Assembly (NCBI GenBank): GCA_963605535.1
Contig: CAVCXB010000040.1
Span: 1-23,920 of the forward strand
Direction: 5' to 3'
DNA from: Anthropogastromicrobium chipingensis_A
GTDB lineage: Bacteria > Bacillota > Clostridia > Lachnospirales > Lachnospiraceae
DNA length: 23,920 bases
The translations under genes and the position numbers were made by a program. Shown one piece after another: positions 7,015 through 15,747 of the stretch (positions are counted from its first letter, which is position 1; each line of letters begins with the position of its first letter). Under the pieces are notes generated by a model that saw only the letters and a program-made list of their open reading frames with translations, was not told the origin of the DNA and did no database searches.

Positions 7015-7281
7015 TCTTTCCGATTTTGGGCATAGTTTACCGCTTTCGCCAAACGGGTTCCTTTGTTTGGGCGCTGTTGATCCAGCCAATTCCAGAATAC
7101 CTCCAGTATCGGCTTCTCCTTTTCAAGCCGAAATTGTTTTCTCTGCTCCGCAGTGTAATTTTTTTGCTTTTGAGTACCACTCACAATCAAACAGCTTGGA
7201 AGAGAACTGTACTTCCTGCACTGCCGGAAGGCTGTAATCATACTCTTTCCCTTTCGGTATGGCATCTGTGAAGTAACGCTT
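7015..7281 (-). mobile_element. IS66-family transposase remnant, frameshifted
   Basis: Two frames together match a stretch of the IS66 transposase (TnpC) catalytic region. One (from 7281) reads KRYFTDAIPKGKEYDYSLPAVQE and continues to KLFDCE. The other takes over near the A7 run around 7165 and reads RLEKEKPILEVFWNWLDQQRP and GTRLAKAVNYAQNRKDM. In intact elements the second block leads on to LEDGRCSLSNNLSEN, which is absent here, as is everything upstream of the first block. No terminal inverted repeats were found. It is an internal fragment of about 270 bases, cut at both ends and disrupted by a frameshift. Confidence 0.8.
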
Positions 7282-7330
7282 TCAAATCATTAACAAGCGG
7301 CTCATATTCAATAATTTCATCGCTTTCCAT
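7238..7330 (-). pseudogene. N-terminal stub of an unknown gene fused into IS66 remnant
   Basis: A 30-codon frame starts with MESDEIIEYEPLVNDL after a good ribosome site (AGGAG, six bases before the ATG at 7330). From about 7281 the same DNA is recognisably IS66 in another frame, so only some 16 codons belong to the original gene. The start signals look genuine, which suggests a real gene whose body was replaced or deleted. I do not recognise the family. Confidence 0.4.
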
Positions 7331-7341
7331 ACACTTCTCCT

Positions 7342-7366
7342 AAACTCGCACCAGTGGTGCGAGTTT
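7342..7366. terminator. Perfect hairpin downstream of the c-di-GMP gene
   Basis: AAACTCGCACCA and TGGTGCGAGTTT are exact inverted repeats around a single G. It lies 25 bases beyond the stop of the gene ending at 7392. The T run is short on the minus strand and longer on the plus strand, so it is a plausible but weak terminator for the large minus-strand operon. Confidence 0.55.
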
Positions 7367-7391
7367 TCCCTTGCTTTTAAATAATTCATGT

Positions 7392-9761
7392 CTATGCTTT
7401 TTTCTTGTTGCGGTACATTTGCTCATCAGCCTGACGGATGGCTTCTTTGATCGGATGCACTCCACAGACCCCGCCAATGCTGACGGAGAGCTTCAGATCC
7501 GGATACTCCGGTATGACGATCTGCTTTACAGCTTCCCGGATCCTGGCATTTTTAACAGACAGATTTTCTTCCGAAATCTGTGGAAACAACAAAAGAAATT
7601 CATCTCCGCCATAGCGGATCAGGATATCCGTTGCTCGAATGCAGGACTGGATCGCTGCCACGATATCATACAGCACCACATCCCCCACTGTATGTCCGTA
7701 GATGTCATTGACCTGCTTAAACTGATCCACGTCGATAATCTCCACACATCCCATGCCTTCCAGGTGTGAAATGTAAGTTTCAAAGTATCGTCTGGAATAA
7801 GCTCCTGTCAGGGGATCGGAAAACAATTCTCTGGTCTCTCTGCGGTACTCATCCAGAAGGAAACGTGTCCCGTTTGCATCAATCCAACGTCCCTCTTTCA
7901 TTTTCGAGAGCATTTCCAGGACGCACGGAGTCCCATTGATGCACATGTACTTTGCAGAGACATAATACATATTATTTCTTACAAATTCCATTTTGTTCAA
8001 ACTGGTCTTTTGTGCCAGTGCACGCGTAGAAATACAGTTTGTACAGGTTCCGCTATTTTCCCAGGAATCTCCACACCTTCTGTCCGTTCTCCTGATAAGA
8101 CCGTTTTCATCAAGCATCAACTCTACACCTGCGGCAGGATCGACCAGGCGGACCACATCAAAGATCTGCTTTAACTCCGAAAGTGATCTCTGAAGTTCTT
8201 CACCTTTAGCATGATTCTCCATCATGATCCCATCCAGGGCTGGCACGGAAGCCACGGTCTTTGCCGTTTCTTTAATCTGACCAATGATACCAACATAATG
8301 CTCAGGAGACAGGTCTGACCACAGTGTGTGAACATGCAGGTCACACCATTCAAACTGTCCATCCAGGTCCAGCATGATATTTAAGGTAAATTCCTTGTTT
8401 TCCGGTGTCGTAGCCGCCAAAGCCTCCTCGATCCGGTGAAGATCCCTCTGGCTAATCCTGTTAAAGGTTACCGTATCTTCCATATTTAAAACAGAATGGC
8501 GGCAATGCGGGAGCTCGTTATAGTTTACGATATTCGCCTGTTTGGAAATCGCATTATAATCGAACTGAAGTCCTCCACAGAGAGATGCAAAAAAATCTGC
8601 CCGTTCCTGCATGGCATTCAGCACATGCTGCGCCCGATCACTGTGACCGATCTTTTCTTTCTTCATCATTTCCACAGCCAGACGGTCTGCCTCATGGCGG
8701 TATACATCTTCCTCCGGCTGATACGGTGCGATGCCGCGAAGTTTTGGAGCGATATCCCTAAGACAGCTAAGAAGGAACGGATTAAATGCACCGCATTCCC
8801 CTGCAAGGATCATCTCCAGGGCTTTCTCGTGATCGAAGGCATCTTTATAACAACGCTTGCTGGTCAGCGCATCATAGACATCCGCAAGGGCAACAACCTG
8901 AGCACTGATTGGAATACTTTCACCAAGTAACCCATCCGGATAACCGCGTCCGTCCCAACGCTCATGATGCCATCTGCAGATCTGCCATGCCAACTGCAAA
9001 AGAGGTTTATCCTGACCGGTATACATCTGTTTGATGATATCTGCACCAATCGTTGTATGCTGTTTGATGGTATTAAATTCTTCCGGTGTCAGCTTTCCTG
9101 GTTTATTCAGGATTTCTTCCGGTATACTGATCTTTCCGATATCGTGAAGTGCTGAAGCGGTTGTGATCATGGCAATATCCGCTTCCGACAGATGATACTC
9201 ATCGGTTTTCTTTACGATCTGACGCAGCAAAAGTTCCGTGATGGTTCGAATATGAAGGATGTGCTCTCTACTTTCGCTGTTTCTGAATTCCACAACCTGG
9301 CTTAAGATGCCGATCATCAGATTGTTATTCTCTTCCTTCTCATAAATCTGATCTGAAACCATCTGTTTTAAACGTTTTTGATTGATATAAAGATTCAGTG
9401 TATTCTGCACACGCCGCTGCACGATAAAAGTGTCAAAGGGACGGCGGATATAGTCTTGTGCACCAAAGATATAGGCGCGCTCGATCACATCCTTTTTTTC
9501 CTCCGATGAAATCATGATCACCGGGATTTCACTGATCCAGTGAAACCGATTCATGCGTTCGAGAACCTGAAAACCATCCATCTTCGGCATGTTGATATCT
9601 AAAAGCATCAGATCGATGCTCAGATCCTTTTGCAGCAGATGTAAGGCCTGATTCCCGTCCTCTGCTTCAATATAGGTATATTCCTCTCCGAGGATCGACA
9701 TCAAAAGCTGGCGGTTCATCTCCGCATCATCCACGATCATAATCTTTGTCTTGTTTTCCAT
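7392..9761 (-). CDS. Receiver/HD-GYP/GGDEF c-di-GMP response regulator
   Basis: A 789-residue soluble protein with both c-di-GMP activities. Residues 5-115 are a receiver domain with Asp11/Asp12 and phospho-acceptor Asp55 (LLLDINMP); the usual Lys before Pro is Arg107 (RRPFD). Residues 150-340 are an intact HD-GYP phosphodiesterase: HDIGK (His206-Asp207) and HHERWDGRGYPDG (GYP 273-275). Two PAS-like regions follow (about 390-500 and 530-625); the second carries a cysteine set at 563, 573 and 576. Residues 645-789 are a GGDEF cyclase with RYGGDEF (718-722) and an intact inhibitory RxxD site (709-712). AAGGAG lies 11 bases upstream of the start. It ends the operon of lipoprotein/kinase pairs and is the only stand-alone receiver protein seen, so it is the likely shared output. 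Which activity dominates cannot be read from sequence. Confidence 0.95.
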   Translation of the reverse strand: MENKTKIMIVDDAEMNRQLLMSILGEEYTYIEAEDGNQALHLLQKDLSIDLMLLDINMPKMDGFQVLERMNRFHWISEIPVIMISSEEKKDVIERAYIFGAQDYIRRPFDTFIVQRRVQNTLNLYINQKRLKQMVSDQIYEKEENNNLMIGILSQVVEFRNSESREHILHIRTITELLLRQIVKKTDEYHLSEADIAMITTASALHDIGKISIPEEILNKPGKLTPEEFNTIKQHTTIGADIIKQMYTGQDKPLLQLAWQICRWHHERWDGRGYPDGLLGESIPISAQVVALADVYDALTSKRCYKDAFDHEKALEMILAGECGAFNPFLLSCLRDIAPKLRGIAPYQPEEDVYRHEADRLAVEMMKKEKIGHSDRAQHVLNAMQERADFFASLCGGLQFDYNAISKQANIVNYNELPHCRHSVLNMEDTVTFNRISQRDLHRIEEALAATTPENKEFTLNIMLDLDGQFEWCDLHVHTLWSDLSPEHYVGIIGQIKETAKTVASVPALDGIMMENHAKGEELQRSLSELKQIFDVVRLVDPAAGVELMLDENGLIRRTDRRCGDSWENSGTCTNCISTRALAQKTSLNKMEFVRNNMYYVSAKYMCINGTPCVLEMLSKMKEGRWIDANGTRFLLDEYRRETRELFSDPLTGAYSRRYFETYISHLEGMGCVEIIDVDQFKQVNDIYGHTVGDVVLYDIVAAIQSCIRATDILIRYGGDEFLLLFPQISEENLSVKNARIREAVKQIVIPEYPDLKLSVSIGGVCGVHPIKEAIRQADEQMYRNKKKA

Positions 9762-9794
9762 AGTTCCGATTTCTCCTTGTATCCTTCATACGTG

Positions 9795-11954
9795 TCACAA
9801 ACGACTTACCATTGTGTGTAAGGTTTCTACCAGCAGCTCCAGATCCAGCGGTTTTGAGATATGAGCATTCATTCCGGCTTCCCTTGATTTAATGCGATCC
9901 TCGGTAAAGGCATTGGCCGTCATGGCTATGATCGGGATCGTCTTTGCATCCTCTCTGTCCATCGCCCGAATGGTTCTGGCCGCCTGGTATCCATCCATCA
10001 CCGGCATCATCATATCCATAAGGATCGCATCGTACTCACCGGTCGCAGATTCTGAAAATAGTTCCACTGCTTCCTTTCCGTTCCGGGCCTTAGTTACCAC
10101 TGCACCTTCTTTTTCCAGTACAAATTCCGCAATTTCCATATTCAGCTCATTATCCTCTACAAGCAGAATATGGTATCCCTGAATAGAAGGCTTGTCAGCG
10201 GAATCATTCAACTTCTCTTTCTCTTCCTGACTCTGATCGATCACAAACGGAATCCGGACGATAAATGTCGTACCCTTTCCTTCTTCGCTTTCAAATTCAA
10301 GCGTTCCGTTCATTTTTTCCACCAGGTCTTTTGCGATCGGCATGCCAAGTCCACTTCCGCCGTATTTCGACTGTGCCCCGGTGTTTTCCTGCGTGAAAGG
10401 TTCAAAGATCTTTTTCTGATATGCTTCACTCATGCCGATCCCTGTGTCTTCACAAATGAATTCCAGTAATGCTGTTCCTTCTTCCTTCGAAGGGAGTTCC
10501 TGGCACCGGATGGATATGGTTCCATTTTCTTTATTGTACTTCACAGCATTGCTCATGATATTCATGAGCAGTCGTTTCACATGTCTGGCGCTTCCGATCA
10601 GTTTCCAATGATTAACCTTAAAATCTTCCCGGATCAGGGTCAGTCCCTGCTCCGAAGCCAGTTTTTCGATCACAACCAGCACCTCGTCCATAATGTCCTG
10701 AAGATCAAATGGCTGCTGTTCCAAAACTACCTCTCCGGATTCCAGCTTTCCCATATCCAGCACTTCATTGATAAGTTCCAGCAAGAGATGGGAGGCATCC
10801 CGGATCTTTTTGCGGCATTCCGCCTGCTTATCCAGGTTATCTGCATAATGCTCGGCCACCTCGACCATGCCGCAGATTCCATTGATCGGCGTACGGATGT
10901 CATGACTCATCCTCTGAAGAAATTCTGTCTTGGCCACATTTGCGGCATCGGCTTTCCTGGCCAATTCCTGAAACTCAAGCTTATACTTCTGTTCCTTTTC
11001 CATTTCCTGCTTCAGGTAATCACGTCTGGATCGCTGCATCATCAGCCATATGGCTAAGACCCCGCAGAAATAAATCACCATCACGATCAGAACATTTTTC
11101 AGGAGGGAAGAAAAGACAGCTTTCTCCGAAATATAGGCATAAATATAGTAATCCCTCTGCTTTAGCATGACACCGTAGCTTTCTTCTGCGGGGATATGGC
11201 AAATATGATGGCTGTCACGGTTCTCCTTTAATGTCTGAATCACCGTATTCTCTTTCGTACTCTCCCCGATCAAAGCCTCATCATTGCAGGCAACTACCTT
11301 TCCTTCATCCGTCACCATGATTGTTCCGTCTGTAGAAATCTGGTATCCTTCCAGGAGGCTTTGCAAAGTCAGCGAATATGCCTTGGCACTTTCCGGTGAA
11401 ATATAATAGTAACTAATCACCATGCCCGTTTCATCTTTTCCGGACGTTGCCGCCACATTAATGTAGCCGCCATTCTGAAAATAGATTCTCTGGCAGTAGG
11501 ATCTCTCTGCGTAGCCGCTTCCGGTGAGCACTGTTTCCTTGAAGAGCTGTTTTAAAAGCTTCTCCTCCAGCCCGGTATCCCTGGCATAACTGCAAAGAAT
11601 GCTGCCATCAGAATTAAGGATCAGAATCCCGTGAAGCCAAAGCTGGTCTGCATAGGATTCAAGCAATTCACTGCTTACTTCTTCCCCCTGCATCTGGCTG
11701 TCATACAGCTTCATGACTACTTCACGGTTACTTTCTACTGCACGCAAAAGTGCCTGCGTCTCAGCTCCTGCATTATAATGGGTATAAGCTGCGCACTGGG
11801 TTTTCATGTAATTGCTTATTTTGAGCAGACTGGTCTCGGCTTTATTTAAGCAGCTCCGATAAAACCACAAGCCAGACAGAATAAACACGAAAAGAGCCAT
11901 CAGTGCTGTAAGCAGCCAGAAACGTCTTCCCATAAATTGTTGTTTAATATCCAA
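9795..11954 (-). CDS. Hybrid sensor histidine kinase with one receiver
   Basis: A 719-residue membrane kinase. Transmembrane helices at about 13-33 and 284-306 flank a roughly 250-residue outer sensor region that looks Cache-like (GILILNSDGSILCSYA, TIMVTDEGKVVACN). A short coiled coil leads to the dimerisation domain with phospho-acceptor His351 (RMSHDIRTPINGI). The ATP-binding domain has Asn469, DTGIGM (503) and GSGLGM (533). The C-terminal receiver has Asp647 (LMDMMMPVMDG). No Hpt domain is present. The start is a TTG inside the preceding lipoprotein gene, an 11-base overlap, so the two are translationally coupled. Pairing with a binding lipoprotein suggests the ligand-loaded lipoprotein touches the outer domain. 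It lies 33 bases ahead of the receiver/HD-GYP/GGDEF gene, its probable target. Confidence 0.95.
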   Translation of the reverse strand: MDIKQQFMGRRFWLLTALMALFVFILSGLWFYRSCLNKAETSLLKISNYMKTQCAAYTHYNAGAETQALLRAVESNREVVMKLYDSQMQGEEVSSELLESYADQLWLHGILILNSDGSILCSYARDTGLEEKLLKQLFKETVLTGSGYAERSYCQRIYFQNGGYINVAATSGKDETGMVISYYYISPESAKAYSLTLQSLLEGYQISTDGTIMVTDEGKVVACNDEALIGESTKENTVIQTLKENRDSHHICHIPAEESYGVMLKQRDYYIYAYISEKAVFSSLLKNVLIVMVIYFCGVLAIWLMMQRSRRDYLKQEMEKEQKYKLEFQELARKADAANVAKTEFLQRMSHDIRTPINGICGMVEVAEHYADNLDKQAECRKKIRDASHLLLELINEVLDMGKLESGEVVLEQQPFDLQDIMDEVLVVIEKLASEQGLTLIREDFKVNHWKLIGSARHVKRLLMNIMSNAVKYNKENGTISIRCQELPSKEEGTALLEFICEDTGIGMSEAYQKKIFEPFTQENTGAQSKYGGSGLGMPIAKDLVEKMNGTLEFESEEGKGTTFIVRIPFVIDQSQEEKEKLNDSADKPSIQGYHILLVEDNELNMEIAEFVLEKEGAVVTKARNGKEAVELFSESATGEYDAILMDMMMPVMDGYQAARTIRAMDREDAKTIPIIAMTANAFTEDRIKSREAGMNAHISKPLDLELLVETLHTMVSRL

Positions 11955-12762
11955 GTGCTTCCACCTCCAGGTACTTTTGCGGATTCTCCAGATAACGTCC
12001 GATGATCGTTTCTGAAGTTCCGTCCTGACGCATTTCTTCCAATGTTTCTTTCATTTCTTCACAGATGCCGCGGTCGTCATCTTTTGCAAATGCCACACCG
12101 ATTCCCACTGTCATAAGCGGCTCGTCAAGAATCCGGTATGACACATCATAATCCTTCATGTACTGAAGGATGGAAGTCTCATGGGCAGCGATCGCATCCA
12201 CATAGTCTTTTGAGAGGAAAGTATACATCAATTCCCTGTTTTCCAGACTGATCAGATTGGATAGCTTGGGAATCCGAGTATCCGTCCGTTTCAGGAAAAT
12301 CTCTTCCGGCTTTGTTGTGGATTGGACCGCAATCCGTTTATCTGCAAGATCGGCAAGGGACTTAATATCACTTTCCGGCTTGACCGCAACCACCTGTTTG
12401 CTTACCATATAGGAACCAGCCCAGCGATAATCATTAAGACGCCCTTCCATAGAAAAGCAGCCCATGATGCAGTCAATCTCCCCGGCCTCTACGAGATTCT
12501 TTTTTTCTTCCCAATTAATATATTTAAATTCTGCCTGATAGCCCATCCGTTTTAAGGCTTCTGTTGCCAGCTCCACATCAATCCCGGTCGGAATACCGTC
12601 TTCATTCAAATAATTATAGGGCGGATACGAATCGCTCCCAATCGTCACCACCGGAAGTTCTCCTTCACTTTCCATTCCTTTCGTTCCTGCACATCCTGTA
12701 AGAAAGACCAGCAGCATGCAAAGCATCCTCCCTGCCTTAAGCCCGATCTCCTTATATTTCAT
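11944..12762 (-). CDS. Family-3 solute-binding lipoprotein, sensor partner
   Basis: A 272-residue amino-acid-type periplasmic-binding-fold protein anchored as a lipoprotein: hydrophobic signal and lipobox FLTGC with Cys24. It opens with VVTIGSDSYPPYNYLNEDG and GIDVELATEAL, the standard start of this fold. Arg108 (MEGR) matches the ligand-carboxylate Arg of HisJ-type proteins, but the position of the ligand-amine Asp (HisJ Asp161) is His194 (DAIAAHE). The ligand may therefore not be a standard amino acid. No permease or ATPase gene lies near; instead the gene overlaps a hybrid kinase by 11 bases. I infer it is the ligand sensor for that kinase, a split version of the BvgS-type binding domain. 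A GGGAGG site precedes the start. Confidence 0.92.
   Translation of the reverse strand: MKYKEIGLKAGRMLCMLLVFLTGCAGTKGMESEGELPVVTIGSDSYPPYNYLNEDGIPTGIDVELATEALKRMGYQAEFKYINWEEKKNLVEAGEIDCIMGCFSMEGRLNDYRWAGSYMVSKQVVAVKPESDIKSLADLADKRIAVQSTTKPEEIFLKRTDTRIPKLSNLISLENRELMYTFLSKDYVDAIAAHETSILQYMKDYDVSYRILDEPLMTVGIGVAFAKDDDRGICEEMKETLEEMRQDGTSETIIGRYLENPQKYLEVEALGY
11963..11968 (-). promoter_or_regulatory. Ribosome site supporting a TTG start for the kinase
   Basis: GGAGGT lies eight bases before the TTG at 11954, within the coding end of the lipoprotein gene. The next in-frame ATG (11933) has no ribosome site, so the TTG is the better start and would keep kinase synthesis tied to the lipoprotein gene at a moderate rate. 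Confidence 0.65.
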
Positions 12763-12807
12763 TCTTCTTTTCCTCCCAAAAAACTTTTTGCGATGCTTTC
12801 TCTATCG

Positions 12808-15747
12808 TTATATACTGCTATCTTTTTCCGCAAAGATCTCATCAAGGACTTTTGCGATTGCTTCCATGCTGACAGGCTTGATAATATGTCCGTTCATTCC
12901 TGCTTTATATGCCCTCTGTTTATCTTCTTCAAAGGCATTGGCTGTCATAGCAACGATCGGTATATTGGCTTTCCGGTTATCCGACAGTGTTCTGATTTCC
13001 CTTGTGGCTGTGTATCCGTCCATCTTCGGCATCTGAATATCCATCAGAATAAGATCATACTTATCTGCGGGTGCTGCTTCAATCGTTGCAACTGCAACAT
13101 CCCCGTCATCCGCACAATCAATTATCATTCCGGTTTCTTCCAGAATTGCAGTAGCAATCTCACGGTTCAGTTCATTATCCTCTACAAGAAGGATTCTTTT
13201 GCCGCTGTAATCGTATTGCTTCTTACCGGCATCATTCTGAACTTTCTTTGCCACTCCCTTACTGTTCACCGGCTGCATCAGTACCTTGCGAAGCTCAGAC
13301 AGGAAGATCGGTTTCGATACAAATGCGGTAACCCCAGCCTGTTTTGCCTCATATTCAAAATCCGCCCAGTCATAGGCCGTCAGTACGATGATCGGAACAT
13401 CTGCACTGATGACTTTTCTGATTCTGCGAACCGTCTCGATTCCATTCATATCCGGCATCAGGTAGTCAATGATATAAACCTGATATTCATCCTTCACTTC
13501 TGCTGCATCCTGTGCGCGAACGATTGCTTCCTTACCGGAGGCTGTCCAGTCCGGCCGCATCTTGATATTCCGGAGCATTTTGCTGACACTTCTGCAAGTA
13601 TTCAGATCATCATCTACCACCAGTGCCCTTGCCCCAAGAAGCGCAGGGATTGGCTCCAATTGTACCGGCTCATCTGCCAGACGAAGGTGCAGCGTAACGG
13701 TAAATACCGTTCCCTTTCCTTCTTCGCTTTCTGCCGTGATCTCGCCACCCATCATTTCCACGATATTTTTGGTGATCGCCATGCCAAGCCCTGTTCCCTG
13801 GATACCGCTTACCGTAGAGCTTTGCTCTCTGGCAAACGTATCAAATACATGCTCGATAAAATCCTTTGACATACCGATGCCATTATCCTTAACAGATAAT
13901 TCATAGGTTGTATAATGCTTCATCTCACAATGCTTTTCTATAAGACGTACAATAATATCTCCACCCGGCTCCGTGAACTTGATCGCATTGCTCACGATAT
14001 TCAAAAGTATCTGGTTAAGCCGCAGTTTATCCACGATCACATCTTCATTTACAACATCCTGTGCATCAATATAGAGATTCAGACTCTTTGAATTCACAAG
14101 CCCCTGTATCATCGCTCTCAGATCATGAAGGATATCTGGAATATGTACAGGCTTCTCGTCAAGCTTCACCGTTCCGCTCTCAATACGGCTCATATCCAGA
14201 ATATCATTAATCAGACTGAGCAGATGTGTGCTTGATGTGGAAATTTTAGCCAGATAGTCCTGCACCTGTGCCGGCTCATCCATATGTGTCTGTGCCAAGG
14301 CAGTAAAACCAATGATGGCATTCATCGGTGTACGGATATCATGGGACATGCTGCTTAGGAATGTGGATTTCGCTTTGCTTGCATGCTCTGCAACGGCGAG
14401 TGCATTTCTCAAAGCCTCGTCCTGCTCCATCTCATGCTTTTTCTCAGCCGTCACATCCCGGTTTGCAATCAGGACGACATCAATATTGCCATGTTCATCG
14501 TATCTTTGCGGTACGATCAAAGACAGCATCCAGCTTCCGTCTGTCTTCTGGCAGGTAAAGGATACTGTCTTCTTCTCGTTTAATCGCGTGACCACCGTGG
14601 TCATATCAACAAATTCCAGATAGCCTGCGCGGCTGCCCTGGTCAATGTAGTGTTCTGCGTATTCGGTCAGCCACAGTTTGTTAAGATCCTCTTTTTCAAA
14701 AAAATCATCCCCGTTGCTCTTAACGACTTCCAGCTGCTGTGTTTTTAAATCAACCAGAAATATCGAAAAATATGCCTGTCCGATTGCCTTGATAATTCGA
14801 AGACGCTTCTGTTCTCTTAACAGCATATCTTTTTCTGTTCGATTTTTCCCCAGCATTTGAACCATGAAAATCATGATTGCTACCAGAACATAGACCAGAC
14901 ATACAATATTTCTTGTCATGAAAACCTGGGATGCCGGAAAGAACATGTAAACAGTATAATTTTCTGCAGAATCCCGTCTTCCATACCATACGGTACTGCC
15001 CGATTTCAATCTGACAATACTGTCCTTGTCCGGACTAAAGGATCCCTGATACAGTTCCTTACACTCTTCTACTGTTTTTCCAATCAATTCTGACTGATTA
15101 CTTCCCACAACCAGGTCATCTTCACATATAACGACAACCCCCTGCATTTCAAACGGGAAGTCTGCCAGCAGCGTTTCCATACTCAGGTCACCTGCTGCAT
15201 CACCAGCTTCACACCTCTGCAAATAGGTAATAATAAGCCCCTTCGCATCCTGACGAGAGACAGCCGCAAAATCATAGACTGCATCATCGGCTGTAAGACG
15301 GGTAATATAGGTTTTCTTAGGATGCTCAAGAATGTTCTTCACATAGGTACTCTCTGTCATATCCTTCCACAAATCCTCTGTGGTTCCATCCTTCGAAACC
15401 TGCATCACGGTCTGAAGATTTTCATCCAGAATCAGTATGCCGCTGATTCTCTGATCGTCAGCATATTCTTTCAGCCTTTGCTCGTCAAAATCACTTTCTC
15501 CTGCCATCGCCCAGCTTAATGCTTCTGCCTTGTCCTGAAGTCTCACCAGACTCTTGATCTGATCGTTGTCCCGATAACTTTTATAACGTTCTACTCGCAG
15601 CTGCGTAAAGGAAATGGATTCGTTCAATACATTCCGCAAATTCTTTTTGCCGCTTGACTGGAAGATAGAAAACAGGACTATGCCCGTGATGACCAATATC
15701 ATGAGAATAATACCGCCAAAGCCTTTCAGCAATTGTTTATTTTTCAT
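12808..15747 (-). CDS. Hybrid sensor histidine kinase with two receivers
   Basis: A 979-residue membrane kinase. Helices at about 11-30 and 281-299 flank an outer Cache-like sensor (ISGILILDENLQTVMQV, GVVVICEDDLVVGSN). A PAS-like cytoplasmic domain follows (about 318-435), then His469 (SMSHDIRTPMNAI), Asn587, DNGIGM (621) and GTGLGM (651). Two receivers end the protein: the first with Asp761 (IIDYLMPDMNG) and the odd VLTAYDWADFEYEA stretch, the second with Asp903 (LMDIQMPKMDG). No Hpt domain is seen. The ATG overlaps the stop of the preceding lipoprotein gene as ATGA, and a G9 tract lies just upstream of its GGAG site. From about residue 440 to the end it is closely similar to the kinase at 20642-23920, while the sensor halves differ entirely. 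Confidence 0.95.
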   Translation of the reverse strand: MKNKQLLKGFGGIILMILVITGIVLFSIFQSSGKKNLRNVLNESISFTQLRVERYKSYRDNDQIKSLVRLQDKAEALSWAMAGESDFDEQRLKEYADDQRISGILILDENLQTVMQVSKDGTTEDLWKDMTESTYVKNILEHPKKTYITRLTADDAVYDFAAVSRQDAKGLIITYLQRCEAGDAAGDLSMETLLADFPFEMQGVVVICEDDLVVGSNQSELIGKTVEECKELYQGSFSPDKDSIVRLKSGSTVWYGRRDSAENYTVYMFFPASQVFMTRNIVCLVYVLVAIMIFMVQMLGKNRTEKDMLLREQKRLRIIKAIGQAYFSIFLVDLKTQQLEVVKSNGDDFFEKEDLNKLWLTEYAEHYIDQGSRAGYLEFVDMTTVVTRLNEKKTVSFTCQKTDGSWMLSLIVPQRYDEHGNIDVVLIANRDVTAEKKHEMEQDEALRNALAVAEHASKAKSTFLSSMSHDIRTPMNAIIGFTALAQTHMDEPAQVQDYLAKISTSSTHLLSLINDILDMSRIESGTVKLDEKPVHIPDILHDLRAMIQGLVNSKSLNLYIDAQDVVNEDVIVDKLRLNQILLNIVSNAIKFTEPGGDIIVRLIEKHCEMKHYTTYELSVKDNGIGMSKDFIEHVFDTFAREQSSTVSGIQGTGLGMAITKNIVEMMGGEITAESEEGKGTVFTVTLHLRLADEPVQLEPIPALLGARALVVDDDLNTCRSVSKMLRNIKMRPDWTASGKEAIVRAQDAAEVKDEYQVYIIDYLMPDMNGIETVRRIRKVISADVPIIVLTAYDWADFEYEAKQAGVTAFVSKPIFLSELRKVLMQPVNSKGVAKKVQNDAGKKQYDYSGKRILLVEDNELNREIATAILEETGMIIDCADDGDVAVATIEAAPADKYDLILMDIQMPKMDGYTATREIRTLSDNRKANIPIVAMTANAFEEDKQRAYKAGMNGHIIKPVSMEAIAKVLDEIFAEKDSSI

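Noticed and set aside
6999..7265. An 88-residue protein gene on the minus strand
   Set aside because: Its second half is IS66 transposase and its first half is a wrong-frame reading of the same transposase, so it is part of a remnant, not a gene.
12793..13869. A 358-codon plus-strand frame opposite the two-receiver kinase
   Set aside because: It lies wholly within a well-supported minus-strand kinase, has Cys/His/Ile-rich shadow composition and no start signal.
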